A DNA stretch of 64,000 nucleotides from Anaeramoeba flamelloides (GCA_027625915.1 JANTQA010000032.1:15578001-15642000); one strand, 5' to 3'. Positions 1-12,149 are shown, counted from the stretch's first letter. Program-made: numbers and translations. The notes: generated by a model not told the origin, from the letters alone.

Positions 1-2230
1 ATTAATATTATTCTCTATTTTTGTGGTTTCATTATTATTATTATTCTCACCCTCATCCCTAGGATCATTTTGATTTGCTTGATTTGGTGAGTGATCAAAA
101 TACGTAATTTTTTCCAAGATCTTCCAAATAATTTTCCTATTTTGGCTAATATTATCTGTTAAATATACCAAAGACAAACTATCCAAAGTTAAGCAGATTC
201 CTTTAGTGATATTTAAATCATTCAAAGTAAATCTAATATTATTGCATTTCTCATAATGTTGAATTAATGTTATAAAATGTAATAATTGATTAAAAATGGT
301 AAACATGGATATGGAATTTTTGATATTCTTATTAGACAATAATAGTAATAACGAGTCTATCAAATTACCTAAGAAATTGGGTTTCAATATTAAAGAATAT
401 TGAATGCAATGGGAAATCAAAGTAGATAACTCTTGATCTTTGCTCAACAACAAAGATAAAATTCGATGGTCAAGTAAAATTTCATGATAACCAATCAACG
501 GGATCAAATAAAGCATCTCCTTCAACAATTCTATGATAATTACATTATTAGAATCATTTTCAATGGGGTTACTTTCATAATCTTTAAACCATGTAAATGG
601 TATGCTCCTGTATTGCTCATCAAAATTATAATAATTACTTACATTTTCACATTTGCTCAATGTATTCTTTTCCAAAATATTTATCCAATCATTGATTTTG
701 TTATTAATCTTCTTTTTATTAACCTTTTCCTTTCTAATCAAGTCCTTTTCTTTTGTAATAAAATTAAAAATTTTGTGATTAGATGTTTCAGATTTTTTTA
801 AATTATTTTTGAAATATTTGGCAAATTTCTTAGCAAGACCATTTTGATTTTCGTAATAATTTGGTATACATACAAAGAAGTTTGTAAAAAATAGTGCAGT
901 TTCGCTTGTGCCGGTTTTTGTTATTCCAATTTCAGTTTTACATTTTGATAAAATCCTATCAAAATTTGAAATTATTTTTTCTCTTATCCGATTATAACAT
1001 TCAATAAAATTTGATTGATATTTGGTTTTTAAATAATTTTGAATTTCATTTCTGGTGAGAATAAAATAAGCTCGAAATACAATTAACAAATCATAAAAAT
1101 CGTTACTCGTTAATAATTTTGACATAATAATTTGTGTAACACATTTACAATCAATAAAAAAGCATTGAGCTAAGATTTGAATTAAATATTCTAAATTCCC
1201 TTTTTGCTTAATTTGCTTTTTTACAAAAATACTATTACAAATAGAAGGGATATAACTTTCTAACAATGTTAAATCCTTTCGAAATTCTGGAATCAGATTT
1301 TCAAATTCAAATAAATAATGCCAATTGGATGTTGTCGATAAATATTGATTTTGTGGGAAATATTTTTCTAAATTAATTGGCTTTTTGATCTCTTTTTTAC
1401 ATCCTTTTAAAAAATATATTACGGAACGCAACGGGATTTGATAATCTTTTTCATTTTTTAATGACTTGAGAATGTTCTTTGAAAAAAATTTTGATATTCT
1501 TTTTTGATAATCCCAAAATGGTGTTCGTTGAAAATTTATAATTAATACTAATAATGTTTTTTCTATTAGATTTTTTGATGTTTTTATTTGATGTTTTAAA
1601 AAAAATTTTTTTTTTTTTTTTTTTGGTAAGAATAATAATAATAATTATATTTATTTATATAATATAATTGAAAAATTAATTTATATTATTTCTTAATAAT
1701 AATTGAAGAAAATTTAGATTTAAAAAAAAAGAAAAATAAAAAAAAAAAAAAAAGAAATAATAATAAATAGGAACTTTTGAAAAAAATAAAAAAAACAAAA
1801 ATAAAAAATAAAAACATGATTTTAGTTGGAGATTTTAATAGTTTTATAATTTGACTCAAAGATATGGTATTTTACAACCAAGCAAGTTTTTTTAAAATTA
1901 AATAAATAAAATCTCTTGTTCTAGTTATTAAAGCTATTTAATATTAATTTATAGTATGATGTGGGGGCGGGTGAACTTTGGTTGATTTTAAAAATTATGA
2001 TACAAATTTGATAAGATCAGGATATTTTTATCTCTATAAATATACTAAACTATTTTTCAAAAATGTTGAATCATTTTATAATGTTAATGGAAGTAGTTTT
2101 GTAGAGGTTTTTATCCTAAATTCTTCACAAAATAATAATTTCAAATTTTAGAATCAGAATCATTTTTTCAAATTTTTGGTATGCTTTTTCTTTTGTTCAT
2201 CAAAGTTTCGTTTTTTTTTCTTTTTTATTA

Positions 2231-2282
<52 letters not shown>

Positions 2283-4288
2283 TTTTTTTTTTCTTGATAC
2301 TTTTTTTTTTGCAAAAGATCAAAGTTTAAAAAAAAAAGATCTTTGAAAATACAAAATAAAAATTCAAGAAAATTGAGACTTTGAAAGGTATTTTAAAATG
2401 AATTTAATTATTCAGCAAAAAATCTTCTTGTTAACCTTTATAGTGAAAGGTCAGTAATAAAAAAATCTGTAATGCTCATTTCAAAAATTGGGACTCCCTT
2501 TTTTTTATATTTTTTGATTTTATTTTGTTAAATTTTAAAAATATCAGGTTTTTATATATTTAGAATGACTTAAAAGATTTAAAAGTTAATTATTAAAAAG
2601 ATTTAATAATTAGTTTCTTGAATACTAAAGGATAATTTATTTTTTTCAATTTATTATTTCAGGTTAGTCACAATTTTTGAAATAGAGTTTATTTGAAGAT
2701 CAAATTAAATTAATTTCAAGTTTATCAATTTATTCATTTTTCACAATACTTTTGTGATTTTTTTTCTCTCTGAGTTATTGAAGAACAGGTTGAGGTAATG
2801 TTTTATAAATAACAATTGTGGAAAAAAAGTGAAACAGGGAAAAAAAGTATCTACACTGTTTTTAATTGGGAACCTTAATAGAACCTGAAAATGAAAAGAT
2901 CAATTAAAAAAAGAATAAATAAATAAATAAAGACAAAACGAAGGAATCAACACAATAATAGTTTATTGAATACTATCTTTTGGTATGGGTTTTTCTTTTA
3001 ATTGATCAATTATTAAAAATTTCTTCAAAAAATTGACTATTTTTGAGATCTCCAAAGCCACAACAACAATTTCGATAAGTCAAGTAGATTTAAATTGTAT
3101 TTGTTGGGTTGATTGAAAATAATAAAATGGATTAGTATTTTAAGTTAATTGGTTTCTTCTTTTTATTCATTTTACTTTTCATTTTCAGGTTCTATTAATT
3201 TCCCCAATGAAAAACTGTGTTTCAATTTTTTTTGATTTCACTTTTTTTCCTGTTTCACTTTTTTTCCAAAACGGTAAACCCTTTTCCAATAATTTTAGCA
3301 CAATAATAATTTCAGAAATGTAATTCCAAAATTTTATACTTTTTTTTTTTTTAGTTTTAATTTTTTTTTATAATTTTAAAATTATAAGTTACAATATTAT
3401 CAAAAGTGATAAGGTTACTCAAGATAAAATATTTTCGTATTTTAAAAACAAGATAAAAGAAATATATTTTTTTTTAAAATTAGTTTTTTTCTACATTTTT
3501 AAATGGGTTTAAATTTTTGGAAAAAAGTTTACTTCAATTTATTGGATTCGATAATAAATAAAGACAAAAAAACTCTTTTTTCTTCTTTTGAATTTTATAT
3601 TTTAACACAATATATTTTGGGTAGTAAAAATAAATTATTTTGAATCAAAGAATTTCTAACTTTTAGTAGGTTTTTGTTTTGATAAAATTACTTTGATTTT
3701 TGGGAGATTTAACTCTATTAAACGTATGATAAAAAAAGAAATTTTTTTAAAGGAGCAAAAAAAAATAAATTAACAAACCTCTGAGTAATTTTTTATTATT
3801 TTTTTGAGCAATTTCTCCAATTTTTCTGACAGCTTTATAAAGCTCAGGCCTTTGTTGTGAAGACATGTTGATTTGAATCATCACGTTTATTAAAACTTCA
3901 AAATATACAAGCTTTGTTTCTGTTTTATTTATTTTTTGAAAAAAATCGGCCATTTTATTCAGAAATGATATAACTAAATTATCATCATCCTAGATATTAT
4001 AATAATTAAATAAATAATATTGTAATAGTGATTTGATTATTAACATTTTTTTTTTAAAAAAAATATATAGGAAAAGATGAAGAAGAGTGTACAGTGATTT
4101 GTAAATATTTTATCATTGATAATGCTTTACTTAAGTTTTCTTCATTTTTAAGTGCATTAGTCTGAAATGTATCATAAAATCTGTCAACAACAAATTTAAA
4201 ATTATTTTTTGAAATTTGACTAATGATTGTTGTCCACCCATCTACTATTTGTACGCGGAAATATTTATATAAATTTGGTGATAATGTA
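1..4288 (-). CDS. FRY: Furry/Tao3/Mor2-type cell morphogenesis protein, N-terminal part
   Basis: Furry-family proteins are very large HEAT/ARM scaffolds that work with NDR kinases and Mob in polarity and cell shape. Three exons are read on the minus strand: 4288-4093, 3989-3779 and 1562-1, the last open to the window edge. Phases agree (0, then 1), giving introns of 103 nt and about 2.2 kb. The joined sequence matches the MOR2-PAG1 N-terminal domain in order: WTTIISQISKNNFKFVVDRF (a W-x-x-x-x-x-x-x-S-x-x-x-F-x-x-V-x-x-x-F pattern), SMIKYLQIT, ADFFQKINKTETKLVYFEVL, then NLEYLIQILAQCFFIDCK and YDLLIVFRAYFI. These align with the FRY stretches around its MGMKFFRVK, FVEIL and RVFLVIADSL motifs. 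The initiator ATG was not found; a T-rich tract upstream of 4289 looks like an intron end, so at least one 5' exon is missing. The extreme downstream residues here are Asn-rich. The long intron holds element F. Homology is by eye but strong. Confidence 0.8.
2425..2600 (+). repeat. Repeat N, copy 1
   Basis: About 170 bp resembling 55890-56060 in the same orientation (shared words such as CTCATTTCAAAAA and TTTTATATATTTAGA). Both copies follow a long poly-T stretch (here 2235-2280). It lies inside the long Furry intron. No coding content is seen. Confidence 0.55.
2820..3267. mobile_element. MITE-like element F in the long Furry intron
   Basis: A 448-bp unit with inverted ends of roughly 90-100 bp. 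The left end starts GGAAAAAAAGTGAAACAGG at 2820. The right end is its reverse complement finishing at 3267, and both arms contain AATAGAACCTGAAAATGAAAAG. The centre has no ORF and no transposase. A clear target duplication could not be seen. Non-autonomous DNA transposon is the simplest reading. Confidence 0.65.
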
Positions 4289-5281
4289 CTTTTCAGAGAA
4301 AGAGAGTGAAAAAAAAAGAAAAAAAAAAAAAAAAAAAAAGCATTATTAATATTTTGGGTAATTTTCATACAATCGAAAAAAAAAAATCTTTGTTAGAAAA
4401 AGTAAAAAACAATGATTATTACAAGATATCAGGAAAAAAGTAAAAAAAAAAATTAAATTAAAATGATAAAATCGATTTTAAAAAGAAATTTGACAAATTC
4501 AGAACTTAAATAATAGGATTTTAGCAATTTATTTTTTTTTTCATTTTTCTACCTTAAAAAAACAGTTTTTTTTCAAGAATTTTTTTTTTTACAAGTTAAC
4601 TCAACAAAAAATACTTTGTGATTTAATTATTTTTTTTACAATTGGATGTTTACTATTCGAAAAAAATCATTTAACTTTATTCGTTTTTATCAATTTAAAG
4701 TTGTATTTTCAACTGATCAAAAACAATCTTATGAAGTTGAAGATTTTTTTGGGATTCGAAAGGAAAAATTCTACCAAAAAAAAAATGAAAATAATTTGTT
4801 GATTGGAAAAACTTGAGAATATTATAAGTTTGTTTTTTTTGATGTAAAAAGGTTTTTACTTTTTTTTTGATGATTATTTTATGGGTTGAAATACCATCAT
4901 TTTCTTTGAGATAGAAGATAAAGATAAAAAAATTAAAAAACGGTAAATTTAAAAATAAATTCAATTAAGTACAAATATAATAAATTACGATTTAAGAAGT
5001 TGAGAATAGGAAAATTGATTTTGGATTCTTATGTTGTCTCATCAAATGTTGATATATTGACTTTAACTATAAAAGAAAAACTATCAAAAAAATAAATTGA
5101 AACAAATTCTTTGTTAAAATTATTTTAATAAATAATTGAGTTTTATCATAAAGATTAAAAAGTAATTTTTTTTTTCTTCGAAAAACCTATTTTTAATAAT
5201 TATGATTTTGGTGTAGTTATGAATTAACAAATATTTTATTTGGCAATTAATTCGAGTAAAAAAATTGATTTTTTTTTACTT

Positions 5282-5645
5282 TAAGCAAGTAGGTAAATTT
5301 TCCATTTTGAAAAATTTTAATTGTGTAAGCATTACTGAAAAATATTTTTTGAGTTCCACCAAATATTGAAACTTTGAAACCAAAATATACCATTAAGCTC
5401 TATTTGTGAAAATTATCAAAGTAAATTCAGAGTTGAATCTTTAATTTTCAATTTTATGAACATTTTTTTTGGATTATATTTTTGGTTTTATTTAATTAAG
5501 TTTTGGATCTCGAGAAGTGTATTTATGTGAATGTTTGAAATTAATCAGAATTTAAACCATAAAATAGACCAGAGAAGGTGTGTATTTGAAACCAATCTTT
5601 TCTTTTTAAAACCAAACAATAAAGATCACCTTTAAAAAGAATTTT
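5282..5645 (+). repeat. Repeat E, copy 1
   Basis: About 365 bp colinear with 23412-23770 in the same orientation. Shared landmarks in order are CCATTTTGAAAAATTTT, GTTTTGGATCTCGAGA and AAAGATCACC. No terminal inverted repeats or coding frame were recognised. Two copies 18 kb apart suggest an old dispersed element. Confidence 0.65.
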
Positions 5646-6728
5646 GAAATCAAGAATAAAATACTTTTTTTTAAAATAAGAGGCTATTGGCTTCAAAAAG
5701 TTAAATTCTCAAGAAGGAAGAAAACTTTTAATACCTCATTCGTTATCCGTTTAAAAAAAAAACCCTTTCTATTTAATGTAAAGATTCTCTAAAAGAAATA
5801 TAAAAAGTGAAAAAGAAAAAGACAACTCTCCAAACAATCATTAAAATTTGTGAGAGTATAGTTATGTTATTAAGAAAGCTTTAAAAAATGAACCATCTTC
5901 ATTGAAGCTTGAATAGAGTTATGTAAATATTTTAACTCAATACAACTAAATATAGAATGTATGAAATTTTTTATGTTCCTAATGCATTTTTATTATTTTA
6001 GTAATATCTGATACAATCAAGAGGATGAGAAATGATTATTGACTTCAAAGGCATTAAAATAGTTGATCGAAAGTGTAGATCAATTGGTTAATCAAATCAA
6101 GACCAAAGAAAAATTATCTTTTTATTTTGATCATTAATTGCTTTTTTTTTTGTTCATTTTTTCAAAAACTCAATTTCTTTTTTTAAGGATCACTGTTTGT
6201 ACATCCGAAAATTTTTCTTTCTAAACTCTTTTTCAAACTAAAGGGCACACCTCTCAACTCATCAATACTATTAAATTTGATTGTTCATAAGATAATTTCT
6301 TATTGATGATTTGCATTTTAATTATTCATTTTTTCATGTTTTGTTTTTTTGATTTATGGATATTGAACAGTTGGAAAATGAAAAAAAACAAGATAATATT
6401 AAACCAATTTGGAAATAATCTATCAGTGTATAAATGGAAACAGTTTAAGTTTGATTTCGAATGGGTTAGATATAGAAATTAAAAAAGACCATTATTGGAT
6501 TGATTTCTGGAACAAAAGAAAAAAGAAAATAAAGATAAAAATAATCCCAACAAAATACTTAGATGAATTATGACTTTATATTGGACATGAGACTTTAAAG
6601 AACAAAAGTTTGACGTGTAAAGAGTTATCAATAAAATGTCTTGAACCTTTTCTCAATTCACCCTGTTCAACGGTTTTTATTGATTTTATAATTTTTTTTC
6701 GCTACAATTTACAAAACAAGATTTCTCA

Positions 6729-6921
6729 TTTCAAATAAAAGGGCACATCAATTTTTAAAATATTGAATTTTTATTATTTTGTTTTGATGAGTTTTAAATA
6801 TTCAGTTGAGTGTTTTTTTATTTATGTTTTAAAGCGTTTCTTATCTTTTAGAATGATACTACAATTAATTTGATTCAATTATGAATAATTCTTGAAATTT
6901 TCTGTGCCCTTTTATTTGAAA
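6729..6921. mobile_element. Small MITE-like element G
   Basis: 193 bp bounded by perfect 19-bp inverted repeats: TTTCAAATAAAAGGGCACA at 6729-6747 and its exact reverse complement at 6903-6921. A related single end (CAAACTAAAGGGCACAC) lies at about 6236, so a second, decayed copy or a longer parent element may exist. No ORF. Confidence 0.65.
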
Positions 6922-7712
6922 AAGAGTTTATTAATAAAGGTTTTTAAATTATCCTAAAATGTCTCTGCTGTGTTATATGGGAATACTTTTTAATCTCAAT
7001 AGTAAGACAGTTCTCACAATTTATTATGCTATTGAATTTTTTAAAACTCTATCCTGAATTGAAATAGAAATTGTCAATTAGTTAATAATAATAAATACAA
7101 AATTAAGAAAAAAAAAGATTTTTGAGTTGTTTCCATAATACAAAAGGTTTTAATAATAATTGTAATCAGACAATATGTATGTATAAAACAAAGTTTTGGT
7201 TATTTTAAAGTTAAAATTTCAAAATTAATTTCAAAAAAAATTATGATTTAATAAATTTCTTCATTGGAATTAGAAAAAAAGTTATTCTTCAAATATAGTA
7301 GAAATTCAGAAAAAAAAAAAAAATGAATCAATTTTTAACTATTTCATTATTAAATTTTTTTAACTGAATAAAGTAAATTTTAATGAAAATTTGAATTCTG
7401 TGTTATCTTGCAGAATAAAATAAAATAAAAATGGTATGTTGACTGATTTAATAAAGAGTTCCAAATAGTGGGATTTGTTGGGATTGAAAGACTCAGATGA
7501 AAAAATAATTCTTCGATTTCGAAATTAAGAACACAATTAAACATAATTTATCTGGAATATTACCAATTAAAAATTCTCTCCAATAAAAAAAGTTTTCTGA
7601 ATTAAAAATACCCAATTACGTGTTTGGATTTTCTTTTTTTTCATTTTTTTGATTTTTTTGATTTTTTTGATTTACAAAAGTTAATTGTGAATTTTAGTAA
7701 AATTTAAATTTT

Positions 7713-7866
7713 TCATTTTTTTTTTTTTTTTTGTATAAATATTTTGGGATTTGAACTTTTAAGTACCAATATAATTTTCAATAAGGAACAAAATACTCGA
7801 ATACTGAGGTATGTTGTGGTGGAACTACCCGCCTTAAACAATTCTTCGAAGGGTTTAAAATAAGAT
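7713..7866 (-). other. Possible orphan exon
   Basis: On the minus strand a good-looking acceptor (ATTTATTTTTAG) ends at 7867. It is followed by about 50 open codons beginning SYFKPFEELFKAGSS, before a poly-A run read as Lys. Base composition here is less A+T-rich than around it. A second frame is also open for 28 codons, so the frame is uncertain. It could be a 3' exon of the gene at 9006-9821, or chance. Confidence 0.2.
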
Positions 7867-8157
7867 CTAAAAATAAATTTCTTGATAATTCCCAAGAATA
7901 TGAATTTGATTTAAAATTTTTTTAAAGGAAACAAAAAATAATGGAAAAAAGTGGGAAAACAAACAAAAAATAAAAGACATCAAGACATTTCCTCCCAATC
8001 TCAATTTTTTGTTGTTAAAGTTAAAATTGTTATGACTGGTTGGGTTTAAGGAACGGCAATAACTTTAAATAAAAACCCTTTTTGGTTCTAATAAAATAAT
8101 ACAAATCTACTCTTGGAAAAATCCGTACAGACTTGTAAAAGGTGTGTTATCAGTTAA

Positions 8158-8600
8158 AAACCGTATTTCTTTTTTTTTTTTTTTTGGAGGTCTCTACATT
8201 AACCCATCGAAGAAACTGTCAATAAATAATAAGTAAATATGATATTGGTTTATTAAAGTTCTATTATTTAAAAAGGAATTCTAAAAATGAAGGATCAATG
8301 GGGAAAATTTATCTCAAAAAATAGAGTAAATTTTTGATAAAAGTTTTTTACCAAAAAAAATCCTTTTAATGAGAAAATTACGAAAAGTTTTGAACAAATT
8401 CGATCCCTAATTTAAATTTTGTCTCAAAGTATCAAGGTTTTACTTTCAAAATTGATTTGGTCTTAGTACTCCTGAATACCGAATTAAATGATTTAATTGG
8501 AGCATGAAGTAGAAAAAAGCACGTATTTTATTTTGAAACACGGATTTAATTTGGCTCATGTACTTTGTAACCTGAATCCAGGTTTTTTTGACAGCTGTAT
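8158..8600 (-). mobile_element. MITE-like element B, copy 1
   Basis: Minus-orientation member of family B. It carries the family landmarks GAAGAAACTGTCAATAAATA, a TTCTATTATTTAAA block with ATGAAGGATCAA, ATCAAGGTTTTACTTTCAAA, and an end with TATTTTATTTTGAAACACGG. The two ends are partly complementary (GTATTTCTTTTT against AAAAAAGCACGTA). No transposase ORF. Confidence 0.6.
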
Positions 8601-9005
8601 CAAAATTCAAGGTTTTTGAAAAATCCAAAACTTGAATTCACGAACAACCGAAAATTTTGATCCTCTTTTATTAAAAGGATCTTTCAATAAATAGTTTTTT
8701 GCTTTTTGTCTTGAAAGTTTACAAATTCCAACCTTCTTCAGTAGTTCAGCAATTTGTAAAATCTTGGATTATTCTTTTTCCATCGAAAAAAAGAAAAAAA
8801 TGAAGGAGTAAAAAATAAATTAGAAAAAAACTAAAAACTGATACTACTTATTCTTTTGAAAAAAGAAGTTTGGGTCTTTGAATCAAGATCATGTATCATG
8901 GACACGAATAACTCTTTTGTTGAAAGAAAATGAAATACTCCCAAAACACCACATTTTGATGGGATCGAAAAAACAAAGAATTTGGCTTTTTTTTAAATTT
9001 GGAAA

Positions 9006-9821
9006 TCAGAAGGAACCCAAAAAGAGGTTAGAAAATGAAACAAAAGTAAAAAGTAAAACAAAAGTGAGAGAATACGTTTTGTTTGAAGCAAGCAAACTTT
9101 TCCAAGAAAATTCACGAATCAAAAGTAGTGCTGTCTCGCTCACCTTTTGAAAGTTTAGTTCAAATTCCATCACATTATCTGATTGGTTTTCAACACCAAT
9201 AAGAATCAGAGATATACAATCAATAACAATAATCTCGCAGATTAAAGACAATATTTCGATATGTAAATATGGCTCTTTGTTTGTTTTGAAGCACCTCCGT
9301 AAAAAATTGTCAAAATCAAAATCCAGAGAGCCAGAACAAATTGGGAAGATTGATCCACTAGTGATGCTTTCTTCAGAGTCTTGGATGTTCGAAATGGTTT
9401 GAGAAAGAGAGGGTAAAGACCTTAGTAATAATTGGATCGATGAAGACACACAGGACTTTGATAAGGTTGAGAATTGTTCCACAAATTGCGAATAATTCGG
9501 TAGCGATCTGGGTATGCCATACCAGAACGATAAAAGCGCACCCAGGTGTGTTTTTTCTTGCACTTTGTTTTCTTTTTTGAATTCAGAGAGCTTTTCATTT
9601 GTCTGTATTAATTCGTCGATCGTATTTCCAATACTTATTTGAAAACGACAATAAAGTGTAGAAACTAAATCAATACCAGAAAAACGATAATCCGACATTA
9701 ATTTGTAAAGAAAAAGCACGCTGTTTTTTAAAAAAATGTTTTCGAAATTACAACTACACAAATTGTCCAAAAATTGAAGTAACTCTTTTTTTACCTGACA
9801 ACATACAGTGATTTTTGACAT
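9006..9821 (-). CDS. Unrecognised alpha-helical protein (single long ORF, 271 aa)
   Basis: An open frame from an ATG at 9821 to a TGA at 9006. I do not recognise the family. The sequence is mostly amphipathic helix (for example KKELLQFLDNLCSCNFENIF and SIQLLLRSLPSLSQTISNI), has many Cys and Ser, and contains a hydrophobic stretch IEILSLICEIIVIDCISLIL near residues 190-210. A soluble helical-repeat protein is likelier than a membrane protein. An ORF this long is improbable by chance at this base composition. The last ~25 codons are T-rich and contain a possible donor (AAAC|GTATTC at about 9080), so the true C-terminus may be spliced. The first ~24 codons lie inside a copy of element H, so the start may also be a spliced or recruited one. 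Confidence 0.5.
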   Translation of the reverse strand: MSKITVCCQVKKELLQFLDNLCSCNFENIFLKNSVLFLYKLMSDYRFSGIDLVSTLYCRFQISIGNTIDELIQTNEKLSEFKKENKVQEKTHLGALLSFWYGIPRSLPNYSQFVEQFSTLSKSCVSSSIQLLLRSLPSLSQTISNIQDSEESITSGSIFPICSGSLDFDFDNFLRRCFKTNKEPYLHIEILSLICEIIVIDCISLILIGVENQSDNVMEFELNFQKVSETALLLIREFSWKSLLASNKTYSLTFVLLFTFVSFSNLFLGSF

Positions 9822-10207
9822 TCTTTTCAAATTTTGAAAGTTATTACAAGATCAAAATTCATTAACTTTGACTTTTGAAAGTTTTTATACTTCTAAAATT
9901 GTCAAAAAATATGCACTTTAAACAATTATTGATTTTTCGATTTTTATAAAAAGGGTTTCAGGTTATTGAAAACAAACAAATATTTTTTTTTTAGATAACT
10001 TTCAAAATATTTCGATAAATTTCTAATGTTATATTTCGTTAATAAACCGTTTTTTTATTCCCCTTTTTCGGCTTACAAAAACTTTAAAGTATTTGTTATT
10101 TGAAAAAATATGAAAGAATAGCAAGAGATTGAAATCTTGCAGACTGTCAAGAGAAAAGTTCCAAAAAGCATTGACAGTATTCATAGATACTGTGGTATCT
10201 TGCTGCG
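9748..10207. mobile_element. MITE-like element H, diverged full-length copy
   Basis: About 460 bp aligning over its whole length with the two copies at 28455-29352. Shared landmarks are AGGTTATTGAAA, AGATAACTTTCAAAA, AATATGAAAGAATA and GAAATCTTGCAGACTGTCA. The left end is diverged (CAAATTGTCCAAAAATTG against CAAGAATAGTACAAAAATTG). It overlaps the start of the ORF at 9006-9821. Confidence 0.65.
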
Positions 10208-10364
10208 TAATATTACTTCTCTTTTCCAATTAAAAAAGGAACGGAAATTAATGTCGATCAAAACCTGATTACTCAAAAATTGCGAAATTGTTTTTATCAC
10301 AAATACCAAAATAGAGGAACATCAAATGTAAAATACAAGATAATTAAATTAGATTTATGGCACA

Positions 10365-10930
10365 GGGATTAGCGTCTACCAATGAGAAACCTAAGATTAA
10401 AGTATATGTTATTGAGTTTTAACCACATTAATGATCCAAGGGTTCAAATACCAATTAAAATTCGAGTTGTCAAATAGTGCTTGAAAGTTAATAATAATCA
10501 ATTCAAAAATCATCAATTGATTTGTAAAAAAACAATAAAATTTCAAGAAAAAAATATACATTTCAAGATAAACTTAAGGTTTAATTATCAATATTTTAGA
10601 CCTATAAGTTGAAAAATATCTTTCTTACATTTGTGATGAAATGTAGATTAATGACCAAAATCTTCAATAATTAACCTATAAACTTATTATTACAAATTTA
10701 TTCGATATATTAGGTAAATATATTGAAATTAAAATTTGTTAATCTAAAAAGCAATAAGAACTAATCAGTCTTTGGACTTTTATATCAGTGATTATTGTGT
10801 TAATATTTGATTTTAATTAATTTAAAAAATAGTTACTTTTGGAAGTTCTTCATATGAGTTATCAAATCCTGGAATATTATTATTTTGGGTTTTTATATTT
10901 AGATTTGGAAAAGTAATTCAAAAAATAATT
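10365..10930 (+). repeat. Repeat O, copy 1
   Basis: Begins sharply at GGGATTAGCGTCTACCAA and aligns over more than 500 bp with 20466-19900 (minus) and 34526-35085 (plus). A GGTTCAAATACC string about 70 bp from the start resembles a Pol III B box. There is no ORF and there are no inverted ends, so a SINE-like or 5'-anchored retroelement remnant is possible. Confidence 0.6.
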
Positions 10931-11156
10931 GAAAAATGACAATTTTTAGTTTTGTGATTCTTAGCAAAAGAATTGAATAATTTATTGTGCTCTACTGGAT
11001 ACATAAACTTACCCTTATAATCCATTTTAACACATATCGAAAACATTCACTCACTGTGGAAATAAAAGAAACAAACCTACAGGATGATAATAATATTATA
11101 ACAAAAAATCCAGTTCTATATCTCAATAGTTAATTAGAATTAAGGAGTTATTGTAA

Positions 11157-11582
11157 TACTACTTTTAATTATAAAATATAAAGATAAAAATTTTCAATTC
11201 AGCTTTTCAAAATAATCAAATTCCAAGAATGAAAACAAATAATCAAAGTCCAAAATTCTAAAAGAAAAAATTAATACAGTCAGTTCAACTTTTAAGTTCA
11301 CAAACTTTCAACAAAATTTAAGGTAAAAAAAAATCTCTAATTAAAAATATATTTCTTGAAATTTTTTTATATAGATTATTTTACTTGAATTTAAATTTTG
11401 TGCCTTAATTTGGATTTTTTTTTTGTGCCTTAAATTTCGTTCAAAGTTTCTTTCTAAAAAGTAGAACTGGGTGTAATTTAAACTGATTTATCCCATTAAA
11501 TAATTGAATGTTACAGGATACTAAGACCTTTTTTGGAAAGCTGAATTGAAAATTTTGTTCCATTTATTTTGCAACAAATATT
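11157..11582. mobile_element. MITE-like element A, copy 1 (long form)
   Basis: Inverted ends of the A family: a left arm ending in TTTTCAATTCAGCTTTTC and a right arm starting GGAAAGCTGAATTGAAAA and ending near GCAACAAATATTAT. This copy is about 200 bp longer than others (223 bp at 53212), suggesting an internal insertion containing two GTGCCTTAA words. Confidence 0.6.
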
Positions 11583-11759
11583 ATCTTGGAATTTTTTTAT
11601 CTAAAAAAAGAGAAAAAGATACTTGTATTAATTGTATTAAAAAAATCTTTTTTTTTTTTACAGAATTTTCAATTATCTCGAAATATGTGAAACGAAATTA
11701 ATTAATGGTTTTCCAAAAAAATAAATTTGTTTTTTTCGTTATAAAGTGATCAAAAAACA

Positions 11760-12140
11760 CTTTCCCAAAACCTAGATCCTATGTTCCAGGACTAAAAAAC
11801 ACTTCCCCCCTTCTTGTTCCAATGGAATATTTAATTAATATCGAATGGGATACTAAGCTAAATCAACTTTGAATCTAAACTTATTTTTTTTTTAAGTAAA
11901 ATATCTAAAATTTGGAATACAATAGTTTGAATTTTTTTCATTTATTAGCTGAATTTTTTTTTTTATAATTAAATCAATTTTTTAAAGTAATGAAATTTTT
12001 TATTTTTTATTTTTCATTTTTAGAATTTAACTTTGAATAATTGAACTTTAAGAAACGAATATCATATTTACTTATTATCCATTACGCTTTTCTTTGATCT
12101 TTCAATCTAAAATTTCTCAAAAAAAAAAAAAAAAAAAAAG
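11760..12140 (+). mobile_element. Element B, diverged copy 2
   Basis: Shows the B-family order CTTCTTGTTCCAA, AAATCAACTTTGAA, TTTCATTTTTAGAATTTA, ATCATATTTACTTATTATC and TTTCTTTGATC, then a poly-A run. Strongly decayed. Confidence 0.45.
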
Positions 12141-12149
12141 TGAATATTA

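Larger units (their letters stand above)
4370..8150. other. Gene-poor stretch between Furry and the next gene
   Basis: Mostly A/T-rich sequence in which I recognise only repeat E (5282-5645), element G (6729-6921) and one possible exon (7713-7866). The missing 5' exon(s) of the Furry gene should lie somewhere in the left part. No convincing exon was found there. Confidence 0.5.

Noticed and set aside
484-801. 105-codon plus-strand ORF
   Set aside because: It is the antisense shadow of the long Furry exon, which has recognisable homology on the minus strand.
10365-10450. Repeat O start considered as a tRNA (GGTTCAAATACC)
   Set aside because: No cloverleaf can be drawn, and the similarity extends for more than 500 bp, so it is a repeat.
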